This document shows, one piece after another, positions 7,840-15,371 of a stretch of DNA of 15,529 bases. The notes beneath the pieces were generated by a model. It was given only the letters and a program-made list of their open reading frames with translations, was not told the DNA's origin and did no database searches. The position numbers were made by a program, and so were the translations under genes. Location: NCBI GenBank assembly GCA_003158365.1, contig PMIW01000147.1, positions 1 through 15,529 of the forward strand. The letters are read 5' to 3'. This DNA is from Ignavibacteriota bacterium. GTDB lineage: Bacteria; Bacteroidota; Ignavibacteria; Tepidaquicellales; Tepidaquicellaceae. Each line of letters starts with the position of its first letter. Position 1 is the first letter of the stretch.

Positions 7840-9105
7840 TTAACCCCTGAAAAATAACAACCACAAAAGAAAATAAAACGGTAATAAAATTGTCAGAGAA
7901 TAACCCAGATAACCGGGAAAACCCGGTATTTTTCCTTTAGGAAATTTATGTTCTGTTATGGATTTCACCATAAAATTGGGTCCGTTACCTATATAAGTCA
8001 TTGCACCGAAAAATACGGATGAAACCGATATTGCAACTGCATATACATTTCCCTGAAGTAGAAATTTTACCATATCTGTATGTACGTTAATATCATATCC
8101 ATTGTTAGCCATTACAACAGTAAGAAAATTTAAATAAGCAGGGGCATTATCAAGAAAACTGGTCAGGAATCCGCATCCCCAGAAGAAATCTCCTGCATCA
8201 CTTAATCCGAACGATTTCGAATATTCACTTAATAACTGCAATGCCGGAATTATGGTCACGAATATTCCAAAAAATAAAATTGCAACTTCCTTAATCGGCT
8301 TGAAATTAAATTTATTTGACTCGTGAATATTTTTCGGGGTTATCTTATATGAAACGATTGCAGTCAGGAGCATTATTCCTTCTCTCAAAAATACGGGTGT
8401 TGTGATGAAAACCGCTCCTATAATAATACCAAGCGGAATCAGGTTTAACAATCCTCCGTATCTTACGTTCTCTCCTTTTTTCCCTATTTCCTCTTTCAGG
8501 TTTTGCTTTATTTTACTGAAATTATTTCTGTCGATAAAATAAAAGAGTGACAATAAATATGCGTTTGTAATCAACCAAAAAATAAACAGATTTTGTGTTA
8601 CCCAGAAAAACGGAATACCTTTTAAATATCCGAGAAAAAGCGGGGGGTCGCCGACCGGTGATAAAGAACCTCCTGTATTGCAGACTATAAAGATAAAAAA
8701 GACCAGATGATACGGTCTGAACCTGTATTCATTCGAACTTAGAAACGGTCTTACAAGAAGCATTGCTGCACCTGTCGTTCCGAAAATGTTCGCAATCAAT
8801 GCTCCGAATGCGAGAAGGAGCAAATTGCTCAGAGGTGTTGCCTTCCCGCTTATTCTCAGGAATATGCCACCCGATATTACGTACAGGCTAAAGAGCAATA
8901 CGATAAAACTAAAATAATCCTCAAGAGATATAATTAGCTTTAAAGACTGACCTGATAAAAAATAATATATAATAATTATGAGTGCAAGAATAACAGAAAC
9001 GAACGGATAATTCTTATCCCACCATTTTTTATTTGCAAATGGAGCTATTGCTATTGCTCCAAGCAACAATATAAATGGCAATATTAAAATTATCCGGCTG
9101 AACAA
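7840..9105 (-). CDS. NhaD/CitMHS-type ion transporter, probably a Na+/H+ antiporter
   Basis: A 421-residue inner-membrane protein with about eleven to twelve hydrophobic segments from the ion transporter superfamily. Diagnostic stretches are NTGGSLSPVGDPPLFLG (143-159, the first re-entrant hairpin), SFLDNAPAYLNF (316-327) and YIGNGPNFMV (371-380, the second hairpin); these match putative Na+/H+ antiporters of the NhaD/citrate-transporter group. It probably exchanges Na+ for H+, but an organic-anion or arsenite substrate cannot be excluded. The only usable starts are TTG codons: 9105 (used here, with an in-frame TAA two codons upstream) or codon 9, since the first internal Met is residue 115. 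A strong terminator ends just 21 bases before the start, so it has its own promoter or depends on read-through. Downstream, 124 bases separate it from the protease gene. Confidence 0.86.
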   Translation of the reverse strand: MFSRIILILPFILLLGAIAIAPFANKKWWDKNYPFVSVILALIIIIYYFLSGQSLKLIISLEDYFSFIVLLFSLYVISGGIFLRISGKATPLSNLLLLAFGALIANIFGTTGAAMLLVRPFLSSNEYRFRPYHLVFFIFIVCNTGGSLSPVGDPPLFLGYLKGIPFFWVTQNLFIFWLITNAYLLSLFYFIDRNNFSKIKQNLKEEIGKKGENVRYGGLLNLIPLGIIIGAVFITTPVFLREGIMLLTAIVSYKITPKNIHESNKFNFKPIKEVAILFFGIFVTIIPALQLLSEYSKSFGLSDAGDFFWGCGFLTSFLDNAPAYLNFLTVVMANNGYDINVHTDMVKFLLQGNVYAVAISVSSVFFGAMTYIGNGPNFMVKSITEHKFPKGKIPGFPGYLGYSLTILLPFYFLLWLLFFRG

Positions 9106-9126
9106 GAATTACAAATTTTTTACATT

Positions 9127-9156
9127 AAAAAAGGAGTGTTTTAAAAAAAACACTCC
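9127..9156 (-). terminator. Strong rho-independent terminator after nuoM
   Basis: On the minus strand GGAGTGTTTT (9142-9133 side, first arm read from 9156) and AAAACACTCC form a perfect 10-bp stem around a four-base T loop, followed by six T. It lies 22 bases after the nuoM stop and ends 21 bases before the TTG of the antiporter gene. The plus-strand reading has a stem but only a broken T-tract, so it acts mainly on the minus strand. Confidence 0.93.
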
Positions 9157-9178
9157 CTGAATATTTTTCGATTTAAAA

Positions 9179-10717
9179 TTATTTTTTTTCTATACTTCTT
9201 TGAAGCTCATAAGCTTTTGCATTTTCAAAATTCACCAATACTTTTTTCACACCGTTCTCTGTAAGCTTGAGAAACGTATTAGGATGAACGCCAATCCATA
9301 CGATAAACAGAAGTAAAGGGAGCATATAAGATAACTCCAGCTTACTGATATCCTTCAAATCTTTGTTCTTTTCATTTTCTATGGGACCGAGCATAACCCT
9401 CTGGTAGAGCCATAGTAAATAAACGGCAGACAATATCACTGCCGTTGAAGCAAAGATAGTATATAAATTTGAATGCAGATTCGGGGAATTATATGAACCG
9501 ACCAGTATAAGGAATTCACCCACAAATCCGTTCAATCCCGGCAATCCGATAGATGACAGGCAGACAATTAAAAATATTGCTGAAAACACAGGCATCACTT
9601 TCATCAATCCTCCGAATTCGGAAATTTCTTTTGTATGGCGTCTTTCATAAATCATCCCTACAATAAGGAATAAAGCACCTGTAGATAACCCGTGGTTTAC
9701 CATTTGCAATATACTTCCCTGCAATGCTTCCTGCGTAACTGCAAATGTACCAAGCACAATAAATCCAAGATGGCTCACGGATGAATAGGCAATCAGCTTC
9801 TTCATATCTTTCTGAACAATTGAAAGAAGTGCTCCGTATATAATTCCTATTACCGCAAGGACTGCGATGTAAGGCGTAAGTTTAATAAACGCAGCGGGAA
9901 ATAGTGTCAAAGAAAATCTTATTAATCCGTATGTTCCCATTTTTAAAAGCAATGCCGCCAGAATTACGCTGCCTGCTGTCGGTGCCTGAACGTGTGCATC
10001 GGGAAGCCAGGTATGGAACGGAAAGAGAGGGACCTTTATCAGGAATCCCAGTGAAAACAGAATGAATAGAAATATTTGTTTATCAAGAGGAATATAAATC
10101 GAATTAGTTGCAAGTGTGGTTATATCCATCGAAACTGATCCGGTTACAAGCTGGCACTGGAATGCAAGCCATATGATTCCAATTAAGAGCAATACGCTTC
10201 CGAACATTGTATATATAAAAAACTTAACTGTTGCATAAATTCTGTTTTCCGAGCCCCAGATTCCAATCAGGAAGTACATCGGAATAAGTATGAATTCCCA
10301 GAATACATAAAATAAAATCATATCCAGCGAAGCAAAAACACCTATAAGAGCGCCTTCAAGTAAGAGCAGCAGAAAATAAAACTCTTTGCGTCTAATTTTT
10401 ACGGTGTTCCAGGATGCAAGGATGCTTACCGGCATGATAAGAGTCGTAAGTAAAATAAGCAGAAGCGAGAGCCCGTCTATTCCGACTTTATAATATGAAT
10501 TCAGAAAAATTATCCACGCAAATTTTTCCACAAACTGGTAATCCTGCAAATCAGGGTTAAACCCAAAATACAGGAATACTGAAAGGCAGAAAACGATAAT
10601 AGAAACTACTACTGAATAAATTTTTATTGATTTTCCGGCTTCCCTTTTGAAAAACAAAAGAGGAATTGAAAACAGAACAGGGAAAAAAATTAATATGCTT
10701 AAAAAATGTTCCTGCAA
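9179..10717 (-). CDS. nuoM: NADH-quinone oxidoreductase subunit M
   Basis: NuoM is one of the three antiporter-like proton-pumping subunits in the membrane arm of respiratory complex I. The 512-residue product has about fourteen hydrophobic segments and the expected charged residues along the proton path: Glu141 in FWEF, Lys228 in FLIKVPLFPFHTWLPDAH, Lys259 in LLKMGTYG and Glu401 in GFVGEF. The conserved NHGLSTGALF (341-350) is also present. All four charges match the essential E. coli residues, so the subunit should pump. The start must be TTG at 10717: an in-frame TAA is three codons upstream and the next Met is residue 96. Unusually, neither nuoL nor nuoN flanks it. The gene upstream is a dehydrogenase-like protein 28 bases away, and a strong terminator follows. 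An MrpD/HyfF-type relative is the alternative, but the residue pattern favours NuoM. Confidence 0.94.
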   Translation of the reverse strand: MQEHFLSILIFFPVLFSIPLLFFKREAGKSIKIYSVVVSIIVFCLSVFLYFGFNPDLQDYQFVEKFAWIIFLNSYYKVGIDGLSLLLILLTTLIMPVSILASWNTVKIRRKEFYFLLLLLEGALIGVFASLDMILFYVFWEFILIPMYFLIGIWGSENRIYATVKFFIYTMFGSVLLLIGIIWLAFQCQLVTGSVSMDITTLATNSIYIPLDKQIFLFILFSLGFLIKVPLFPFHTWLPDAHVQAPTAGSVILAALLLKMGTYGLIRFSLTLFPAAFIKLTPYIAVLAVIGIIYGALLSIVQKDMKKLIAYSSVSHLGFIVLGTFAVTQEALQGSILQMVNHGLSTGALFLIVGMIYERRHTKEISEFGGLMKVMPVFSAIFLIVCLSSIGLPGLNGFVGEFLILVGSYNSPNLHSNLYTIFASTAVILSAVYLLWLYQRVMLGPIENEKNKDLKDISKLELSYMLPLLLFIVWIGVHPNTFLKLTENGVKKVLVNFENAKAYELQRSIEKK

Positions 10718-10745
10718 AATCTTTTAATAAAATTTAATGTAAAAA

Positions 10746-12443
10746 TTAACCTTTCATTCTTAATCCTTTTTCTTCGTTGATAAATATCCATCCGACTACC
10801 TTGCCGATATTTATTTCCTTGAAATTATCCCAGTAATCAATGTTGAATACGTATCTAGAACTAAAAGAATCATCCTGAAGCTTATTTGTATCATTTATAA
10901 TGCTTGTAAATCTTTCCTTCCAGAATTTCCAGTTTTTTTCTCTAAGGTCGAACCATCCGTCACAAGCCCATTTATCAATCTTTTCCTTTGATATATTGAT
11001 TATGTCTCCTTCGGCTTTGGAAGGGATAATTACCAGCGGTCCCCTCAAAAGTTCTTTACCGTCAGGTAATAAAATTGGAACACCTATGGAAACAATTTCA
11101 TTCCTTAATTTGGCATTCTTTATTAAATAACTGTAGACTTTTTTCGAAACATTCGCAGGTTTATCTTTCAGGAAACTATTGAAACTTTTATAAATCAATT
11201 TTATCAGATGAGCTTCATATAATAACTTCGAAAGACGAGGGGGACCGAGCATTTCAAAAGCCACCGAATGTGTATTGTGTTTTTTCTCGAGTTCTTTGAT
11301 TTTCTTGGCAGCACTGTGCTGCAGGAATCCTGCCCTGTATGAAGGTTCCATTGCCGATGAATCGAGTGCACTGATAATATCGTTACCTGTATTTCCGCCC
11401 GTCAGTTCCCTGTAAATGTTTTCCGCGATTTCCTCAGGTGTGACAAATTCCATCTGGCCGTTTGTTGTAATAGCTTCAAACTCACCGCTTGAAAAGATTC
11501 CGTTTTCACCTGTATCGATATATACCGTCTTAAAATTTCCCGCATTTTTAAATTTCCTGCCGGTGACTCTTTCAAATTTATCCTGCAGTTTTATTTTTTC
11601 GCCGAGTTTTATATCATAAAGCTGAATCGGTTTTCCTGCTCTTTTAATATCGCCGTAAGTTATTCTCTTCCATGCAATAGCTGCCGTAGGTTTTATTTCT
11701 TTTATGCATGGACCGTTCGGTGTTCTTGCCATCAGGAAAAGAAGCAGTGTATGAGCCCCTGCAACCGAAGACTTGCTTAATAATACTCTGGAGGGTTTTT
11801 CCTCGCTGTGCGTGAACGGTATATTCAGGCCCATTCCGCCTGTTCCGCTTGTACCGACTTTAAAATAATATTTCGTATCAAACTTTACCATTGAATTGTA
11901 AAGAATCTGCACGTGTCTGATTAGCTGAGGCACATAAGATGTGCAGATTAATTTTTCCACACCGTTTAACAATGCGTCATAATCCTTCTTTTTCTTATTA
12001 TCCGTAATTTTTAAAACATCCTGGTAGGAGCTGTAAATATTCTGATAAGCAATTCCCGTTGCAGTATTAATGCAATCGATAATTATATCGGGCTTGAATT
12101 TATCCAGCATCTTGTAAATGCAGGTTTCCTTCAGCATCTTATCATCAAGTTCTTCTACCATATCGTGTATCATTTTTCTTCTTCTTACAGGGTCTTCGAG
12201 TAATTCATTTCTGTTCAAATCCTTAAATTCATTCCTTATGAATATATTTCCCCAGAAAGGAACGAACAGATTTTTCATTCCCGTTTCCTTATTAAGTCCT
12301 TCGCAAATACTTACCGCTTCGTGTTTTAATAAGGACGTCAGAATTACCTGTTTAGGTTTTCCTTCGACAATTCTCCTTGCCATTGCAGAACCTACGAGAC
12401 CCCAACCGCCTAAAATCAGAACTTTTTTGTTTTTTATATCCAT
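10746..12443 (-). CDS. Large Rossmann-fold dehydrogenase-like protein, function unknown
   Basis: I do not recognise the 565-residue product as a named enzyme. Its N-terminus is a clear nucleotide-binding Rossmann fold: a beta strand followed by GGWGLVG (12-18), an extended-SDR or saccharopine-dehydrogenase type glycine motif, and a later strand IIDCINTATG (121-130) where the cofactor site continues. A conserved-looking Gly-rich segment, YFKVGTSGTGGMGLNIPFTH (193-212), may hold the active site. The C-terminal third (about 370-565) is mostly helical and matches nothing I know. No signal peptide or membrane helix is visible, so it is probably cytoplasmic. The start is ATG at 12443-12441, four bases after the GNAT gene stop, and nuoM follows after 28 bases; the three likely form one transcript. 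An NAD(P)-dependent sugar or amino-acid modifying enzyme is possible, but the substrate is not visible. Confidence 0.75.
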   Translation of the reverse strand: MDIKNKKVLILGGWGLVGSAMARRIVEGKPKQVILTSLLKHEAVSICEGLNKETGMKNLFVPFWGNIFIRNEFKDLNRNELLEDPVRRRKMIHDMVEELDDKMLKETCIYKMLDKFKPDIIIDCINTATGIAYQNIYSSYQDVLKITDNKKKKDYDALLNGVEKLICTSYVPQLIRHVQILYNSMVKFDTKYYFKVGTSGTGGMGLNIPFTHSEEKPSRVLLSKSSVAGAHTLLLFLMARTPNGPCIKEIKPTAAIAWKRITYGDIKRAGKPIQLYDIKLGEKIKLQDKFERVTGRKFKNAGNFKTVYIDTGENGIFSSGEFEAITTNGQMEFVTPEEIAENIYRELTGGNTGNDIISALDSSAMEPSYRAGFLQHSAAKKIKELEKKHNTHSVAFEMLGPPRLSKLLYEAHLIKLIYKSFNSFLKDKPANVSKKVYSYLIKNAKLRNEIVSIGVPILLPDGKELLRGPLVIIPSKAEGDIINISKEKIDKWACDGWFDLREKNWKFWKERFTSIINDTNKLQDDSFSSRYVFNIDYWDNFKEINIGKVVGWIFINEEKGLRMKG

Positions 12444-12447
12444 TATA

Positions 12448-12999
12448 TTATTTTATTGAGATTGAGAATAAGTTATAATTTAATTTAATATTCGGCGAAA
12501 TGTTTTCGCTGTATAATCTGTCTGTTATTTCCTTATGTAATTTGTTGGTTTTTCTGAAACCGAGTTTTTTCAGCAGTTGTTCGGCGAGCCTGTTATTATT
12601 GTTGGCGTAGGCAATAATATACCCGAATAGTTTATTGCTCACCAGATAATCAATTAATATTTTAGTTACCTGCAGCCCTGTTTCAAATCCGCGAAAACCC
12701 TTTGCCAGCACTATAGAAAGCTCACATACAGTACTGCAGTCAATTCTTGTTTTATAGCATATATATCCCGCGTATTTCCCTTTTGATTTTATCACATACC
12801 ATACTTCACATCCCGGACTGACCTTCGACTCCACCCATTTTATTACTTTTGATTTTGATTTGAATTTTAAATATTCCGGATTGATAAAACCTTTTACTAT
12901 TTCTTCATTAAAAATTGAATGGACCAAATCATAAAGTTTTTCATCACCTGTTTTGAATCTTACCAGGTCAAAGTTAGTCCCTCTGATTATCTTTTTCAA
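12448..12999 (-). CDS. GNAT-family N-acetyltransferase
   Basis: A 183-residue cytoplasmic protein with the GNAT fold. An N-terminal strand with its following helices leads into the core strands VWYVIKSKGKYAGYICYK (about 67-83). Motif A follows at 92-118, with the acetyl-CoA loop RGFETG (103-108) and a helix after it. Motif B is at 129-150 (IAYANNNNRLAEQLLKKLGF), where the Asn-rich turn and LGF ending are typical of RimJ/RimL-like members. The loop departs from the usual Q/R-x-x-G-x-G/A, with Glu106 where Gly is common, so activity should be tested rather than assumed. The acceptor substrate is unknown. The start is TTG at 12999; the protein has no internal Met at all, and an in-frame TAA lies four codons upstream. 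It is four bases from the next gene. Confidence 0.87.
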   Translation of the reverse strand: MKKIIRGTNFDLVRFKTGDEKLYDLVHSIFNEEIVKGFINPEYLKFKSKSKVIKWVESKVSPGCEVWYVIKSKGKYAGYICYKTRIDCSTVCELSIVLAKGFRGFETGLQVTKILIDYLVSNKLFGYIIAYANNNNRLAEQLLKKLGFRKTNKLHKEITDRLYSENISPNIKLNYNLFSISIK

Positions 13000-13092
13000 T
13001 ATTCTATCTTAAAGTATTATGAGTAAAAAAGCAAAAAGAAAATAATTTAATCTAATGTATTTCAGATAAAACTGCAGAGCAAATTAAAGAAG

Positions 13093-13575
13093 TTACATGA
13101 ATAAATAAGGTTTCCAGTCATCTTCAACATCACCTGCAAAGTTCTTGATAAATGTGATGTGAGACGGCTTTTTCGGTTTCGAGCGCAGTGCCATTCTTGA
13201 ATCCTCCGGTGCCCTGTCCCCTTTTTTGTTATTACACTTTATACAGGCCGTAACCAGGTTTTCCCACGTTTCATCACCGCCTTTTGATTTCGGTATAATG
13301 TGGTCAATTGTCAGATTTACAGTTGAACCGCAATACTGGCACTTATGATTATCACGCCTGAGTATGTTTTTACGGGATAAAATTATTTTTTTATACGGAA
13401 CTCTGACAAAAACAGATAACCTGACTATACTCGGAAATTCGTATGACCTGTATACTGACCTTATTCTCTTTCCATCGAGACAACTAATTATTTCAGCTTT
13501 CCCTAAATAAGCTAAAACTACTGCTCTCCATACATTGCAGATTGTAATAGGTTCGTAGTTTTGATTAAGAACCAA
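13093..13575 (-). CDS. HNH endonuclease-family protein with zinc-binding CxxC pairs
   Basis: A 160-residue protein. The N-terminal half carries the family signature VLNQNYEPITICNVWRAVVL (2-21) and LGKAEII (24-30). The C-terminal half is an HNH domain: CQYC (79-82), the catalytic DHIIPKSKGG (91-100), Asn106, and CIKCNNKKGDR (111-121). The two CxxC pairs bind a structural zinc; His92 and the Asn residues form the beta-beta-alpha-metal nuclease site. This small stand-alone family is widespread on bacterial chromosomes and has no settled role; it is not evidence of a mobile intron or phage. The TTG at 13575 is the only ATG/GTG/TTG start in frame, yet family-like residues (NGKVL) continue upstream, so the true N-terminus is probably longer (see the entry at 13587-13654). 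It follows mdh by 144 bases. Confidence 0.88.
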   Translation of the reverse strand: MVLNQNYEPITICNVWRAVVLAYLGKAEIISCLDGKRIRSVYRSYEFPSIVRLSVFVRVPYKKIILSRKNILRRDNHKCQYCGSTVNLTIDHIIPKSKGGDETWENLVTACIKCNNKKGDRAPEDSRMALRSKPKKPSHITFIKNFAGDVEDDWKPYLFM

Positions 13576-13586
13576 AACCTTACCGT

Positions 13587-13654
13587 TTAAAAGGTTTGCT
13601 TTATTATGTTTTCTATTTGAAGTCTCTGAATCGTGGAAGACAATTACCCTCCTT
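13587..13654 (-). other. Strong Shine-Dalgarno and 18-codon ORF overlapping the HNH 5' end
   Basis: The minus strand has AAGGAGGG at 13654-13647, by far the best Shine-Dalgarno in the window. Three bases later is TTG (13643-13641), which opens an 18-codon ORF ending at TAA 13589-13587, one frame away from the HNH gene. The HNH frame itself is open through this stretch but has no standard start. A single extra base in the T4A3 run at 13586-13592 would fuse the two into one protein of about 183 residues. It is either a short leader peptide, a real frameshift or a homopolymer sequence error. Confidence 0.5.
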
Positions 13655-13719
13655 AAATATATTAATCTATAAATTTAATTATATTTTAGTATATAATCAA
13701 CTAATTAAAAATAACTATG

Positions 13720-14685
13720 TCAGACCGGGTTTACACTTCCGTATTTTTTCTTAAAAATATTCATATCATCCAGTATTTTCATCAATTCCTTTACCTGTTT
13801 TGCTGAATTCAGCACCAATTTCAGTTCAGCTTCATTAAGTTTTAATTCTATTATTTTTTCAATTCCGTTTTTACCGAGAACCACGGGTACTCCTAGGTGT
13901 AAATCCTTTAATCCGTATTCACCGTTCAGTGCCGCACATACGGGAAACACTCTTCTTGAATTTTTAACTATAGCTTCCACCATCTGAGCCGCTGCAGCAC
14001 CGGGGGCATACCAGGCAGATGTACCCATAAGGTTAACAAGTTCTGTTCCGCCTTTTTTAGTCCTATCAATAATAACATTCAGCTTATCATCGGATAAAAA
14101 TTCAGTAACAGGAATCCCAGCAACCGTTGTATATCTCGGAAGCGGTACCATAGAATCCCCGTGTCCACCCATCAATATAGCGTGAATGCTTTTAGGAGAT
14201 ATATTCAGTTCTTTTGCAATAAAAGATTTATACCTTGCAGTATCAAGAAGTCCTGCCATGCCGAAAACCTTGCTGGATTCTTTTCCGGATGCAAGGAAAG
14301 CAGCATATGTCATTACGTCGAGCGGATTTGATACAATTACCAAAATTGCGTCAGGAGAATATTTAACAACATTTTCAGTTACTTCCTTAACTATAATGGC
14401 ATTTGTGTGTATCAAATCATCGCGGCTCATTCCGGGTTTTCTGGGTAAACCTGCGGTGATAACAACGACATCTGAATCTTTTGTTGCGGAATAATCTTTG
14501 CTCACGCCTTCCACTCTTGTATCGAAGCTCTGTATAGCCGATGCCTGCCATATATCCAGTGCCTTGCCCTGCGTGACACCTTCTTTTACGTCTAAAATTA
14601 TAATTTCTTCGGCAATTTCTTTTTCGGCCATTTCAGTTGCACAGGCAGTACCAACATTACCTGCACCCACTACTGTTATTTTCAT
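13720..14685 (-). CDS. mdh: Malate dehydrogenase (LDH-like type)
   Basis: This cytoplasmic TCA-cycle enzyme interconverts malate and oxaloacetate with NAD+. The 321-residue length fits the LDH-like malate dehydrogenases of Chlorobi, Chloroflexi and Bacteroidota. The Rossmann motif GAGNVG is at 7-12, and Asp32 at the end of the second strand indicates NAD+ preference. The mobile loop PRKPGMSRDD (81-90) has Arg82 at the position that selects malate over lactate, plus Arg88. Asp148 and His175 (GGHGDS) form the catalytic pair, with Arg151 binding substrate. All are intact. The start is ATG at 14685-14683. A terminator for coaE ends only 20 bases before it, so the mdh promoter probably overlaps that hairpin. 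A lactate dehydrogenase is the alternative and is disfavoured by Arg82. Confidence 0.96.
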   Translation of the reverse strand: MKITVVGAGNVGTACATEMAEKEIAEEIIILDVKEGVTQGKALDIWQASAIQSFDTRVEGVSKDYSATKDSDVVVITAGLPRKPGMSRDDLIHTNAIIVKEVTENVVKYSPDAILVIVSNPLDVMTYAAFLASGKESSKVFGMAGLLDTARYKSFIAKELNISPKSIHAILMGGHGDSMVPLPRYTTVAGIPVTEFLSDDKLNVIIDRTKKGGTELVNLMGTSAWYAPGAAAAQMVEAIVKNSRRVFPVCAALNGEYGLKDLHLGVPVVLGKNGIEKIIELKLNEAELKLVLNSAKQVKELMKILDDMNIFKKKYGSVNPV

Positions 14686-14705
14686 TTTAAATCAATTTTA
14701 AATTC

Positions 14706-14734
14706 AAAAAAAATGCCACCTGAAAGATGGCATT
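14706..14734 (-). terminator. Strong rho-independent terminator after coaE
   Basis: On the minus strand AATGCCATC (14734-14726) pairs with GGTGGCATT (14720-14712), with one G-U pair, around a five-base loop; eight T follow, two of them in the stem. It starts 28 bases past the coaE stop and its T-tract ends 20 bases before the mdh ATG, an unusually tight fit. Confidence 0.92.
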
Positions 14735-14737
14735 AAA

Positions 14738-14743
14738 ATTATA
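14738..14743 (-). promoter_or_regulatory. Possible -10 element for mdh
   Basis: A perfect TATAAT on the minus strand in the gap between coaE and mdh, four bases ahead of the terminator stem. Transcription starting about seven bases downstream would begin inside the first arm of the coaE terminator, so an mdh transcript could not form the full hairpin. No -35 box is recognisable, so confidence is low. Confidence 0.35.
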
Positions 14744-14762
14744 CTGAATATTCCGGTTTTTT

Positions 14763-15371
14763 TTATTTTAAAAATTTTAAAACCTTGCTTAAAAATTCAA
14801 TATCACCTTCGAGGTCCTGAATTGATTTATTATTTACAATAATAAAATCCGATTTTTCAATTTTATGTTTCTCATCAAGCTGAAACTTCATTATTCTTTC
14901 AACTTCAGTTCTTTTAGCACCGTCCCTCATCATAATCCTGTCAAGTCTGTTCTTTTTATTTGAATAAACCATTATTACATAATCCAGGTATTTATAAAAT
15001 GATGTATCAAACACAAGTGCCGATTCGATTAAAATAATTTTATCTCTCGTTTTTTTTATTTCTGCCATCAGGTATTTAATCACAACCGGATGAACCAAAT
15101 CGTTAATTTTCTGGAAATTCTTTTTGCTTGCAAAAACTTTTGCTCTTAATTTTGATAAGCTTATAACACCCTGAAAATTAAGGATATCTTTTCCAAAAGC
15201 TTTTACTACCATCTTGGCAAGGTTCGTATCTTTCTTGTAAAGTTCCTTTGCTTTTAAATCTGCAAAAATTACTTTGTATCCTTTTTTATGCAACTGCCTG
15301 CAAACTTCGGATTTTCCAGAACCAATTCCACCTGTAATACCTATTAAAACTTTCCCTTTTATTTTACTCAT
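14763..15371 (-). CDS. coaE: Dephospho-CoA kinase
   Basis: CoaE performs the last step of coenzyme A synthesis, phosphorylating the 3'-hydroxyl of dephospho-CoA with ATP in the cytoplasm. The 202-residue protein is full length for the family. The P-loop GGIGSGKS is at 14-21, Asp38 (FADLKA) marks the catalytic/base region, the family DLVHP motif is at 91-95, and the IESALVFDT stretch (115-123) occupies the position of the usual PLLFE motif. RDGAK (about 149-153) is a lid-region signature. The start is ATG at 15371-15369, in an A/T-rich leader. A strong terminator follows the stop, so it is not in an operon with mdh. What lies upstream is beyond the window. Confidence 0.96.
   Translation of the reverse strand: MSKIKGKVLIGITGGIGSGKSEVCRQLHKKGYKVIFADLKAKELYKKDTNLAKMVVKAFGKDILNFQGVISLSKLRAKVFASKKNFQKINDLVHPVVIKYLMAEIKKTRDKIILIESALVFDTSFYKYLDYVIMVYSNKKNRLDRIMMRDGAKRTEVERIMKFQLDEKHKIEKSDFIIVNNKSIQDLEGDIEFLSKVLKFLK

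Noticed and set aside
13093..13575. HNH endonuclease as a sign of a homing element, phage or defence system
   Set aside because: The VLNQNYEP-type family is a common chromosomal gene, and no intron, integrase, methylase or repeat lies nearby.
9157..14752. Nine-base word CTGAATATT next to both strong terminators (9157-9165 and 14744-14752)
   Set aside because: A single shared AT-rich 9-mer in 15 kb is close to chance expectation, and the surrounding bases differ.
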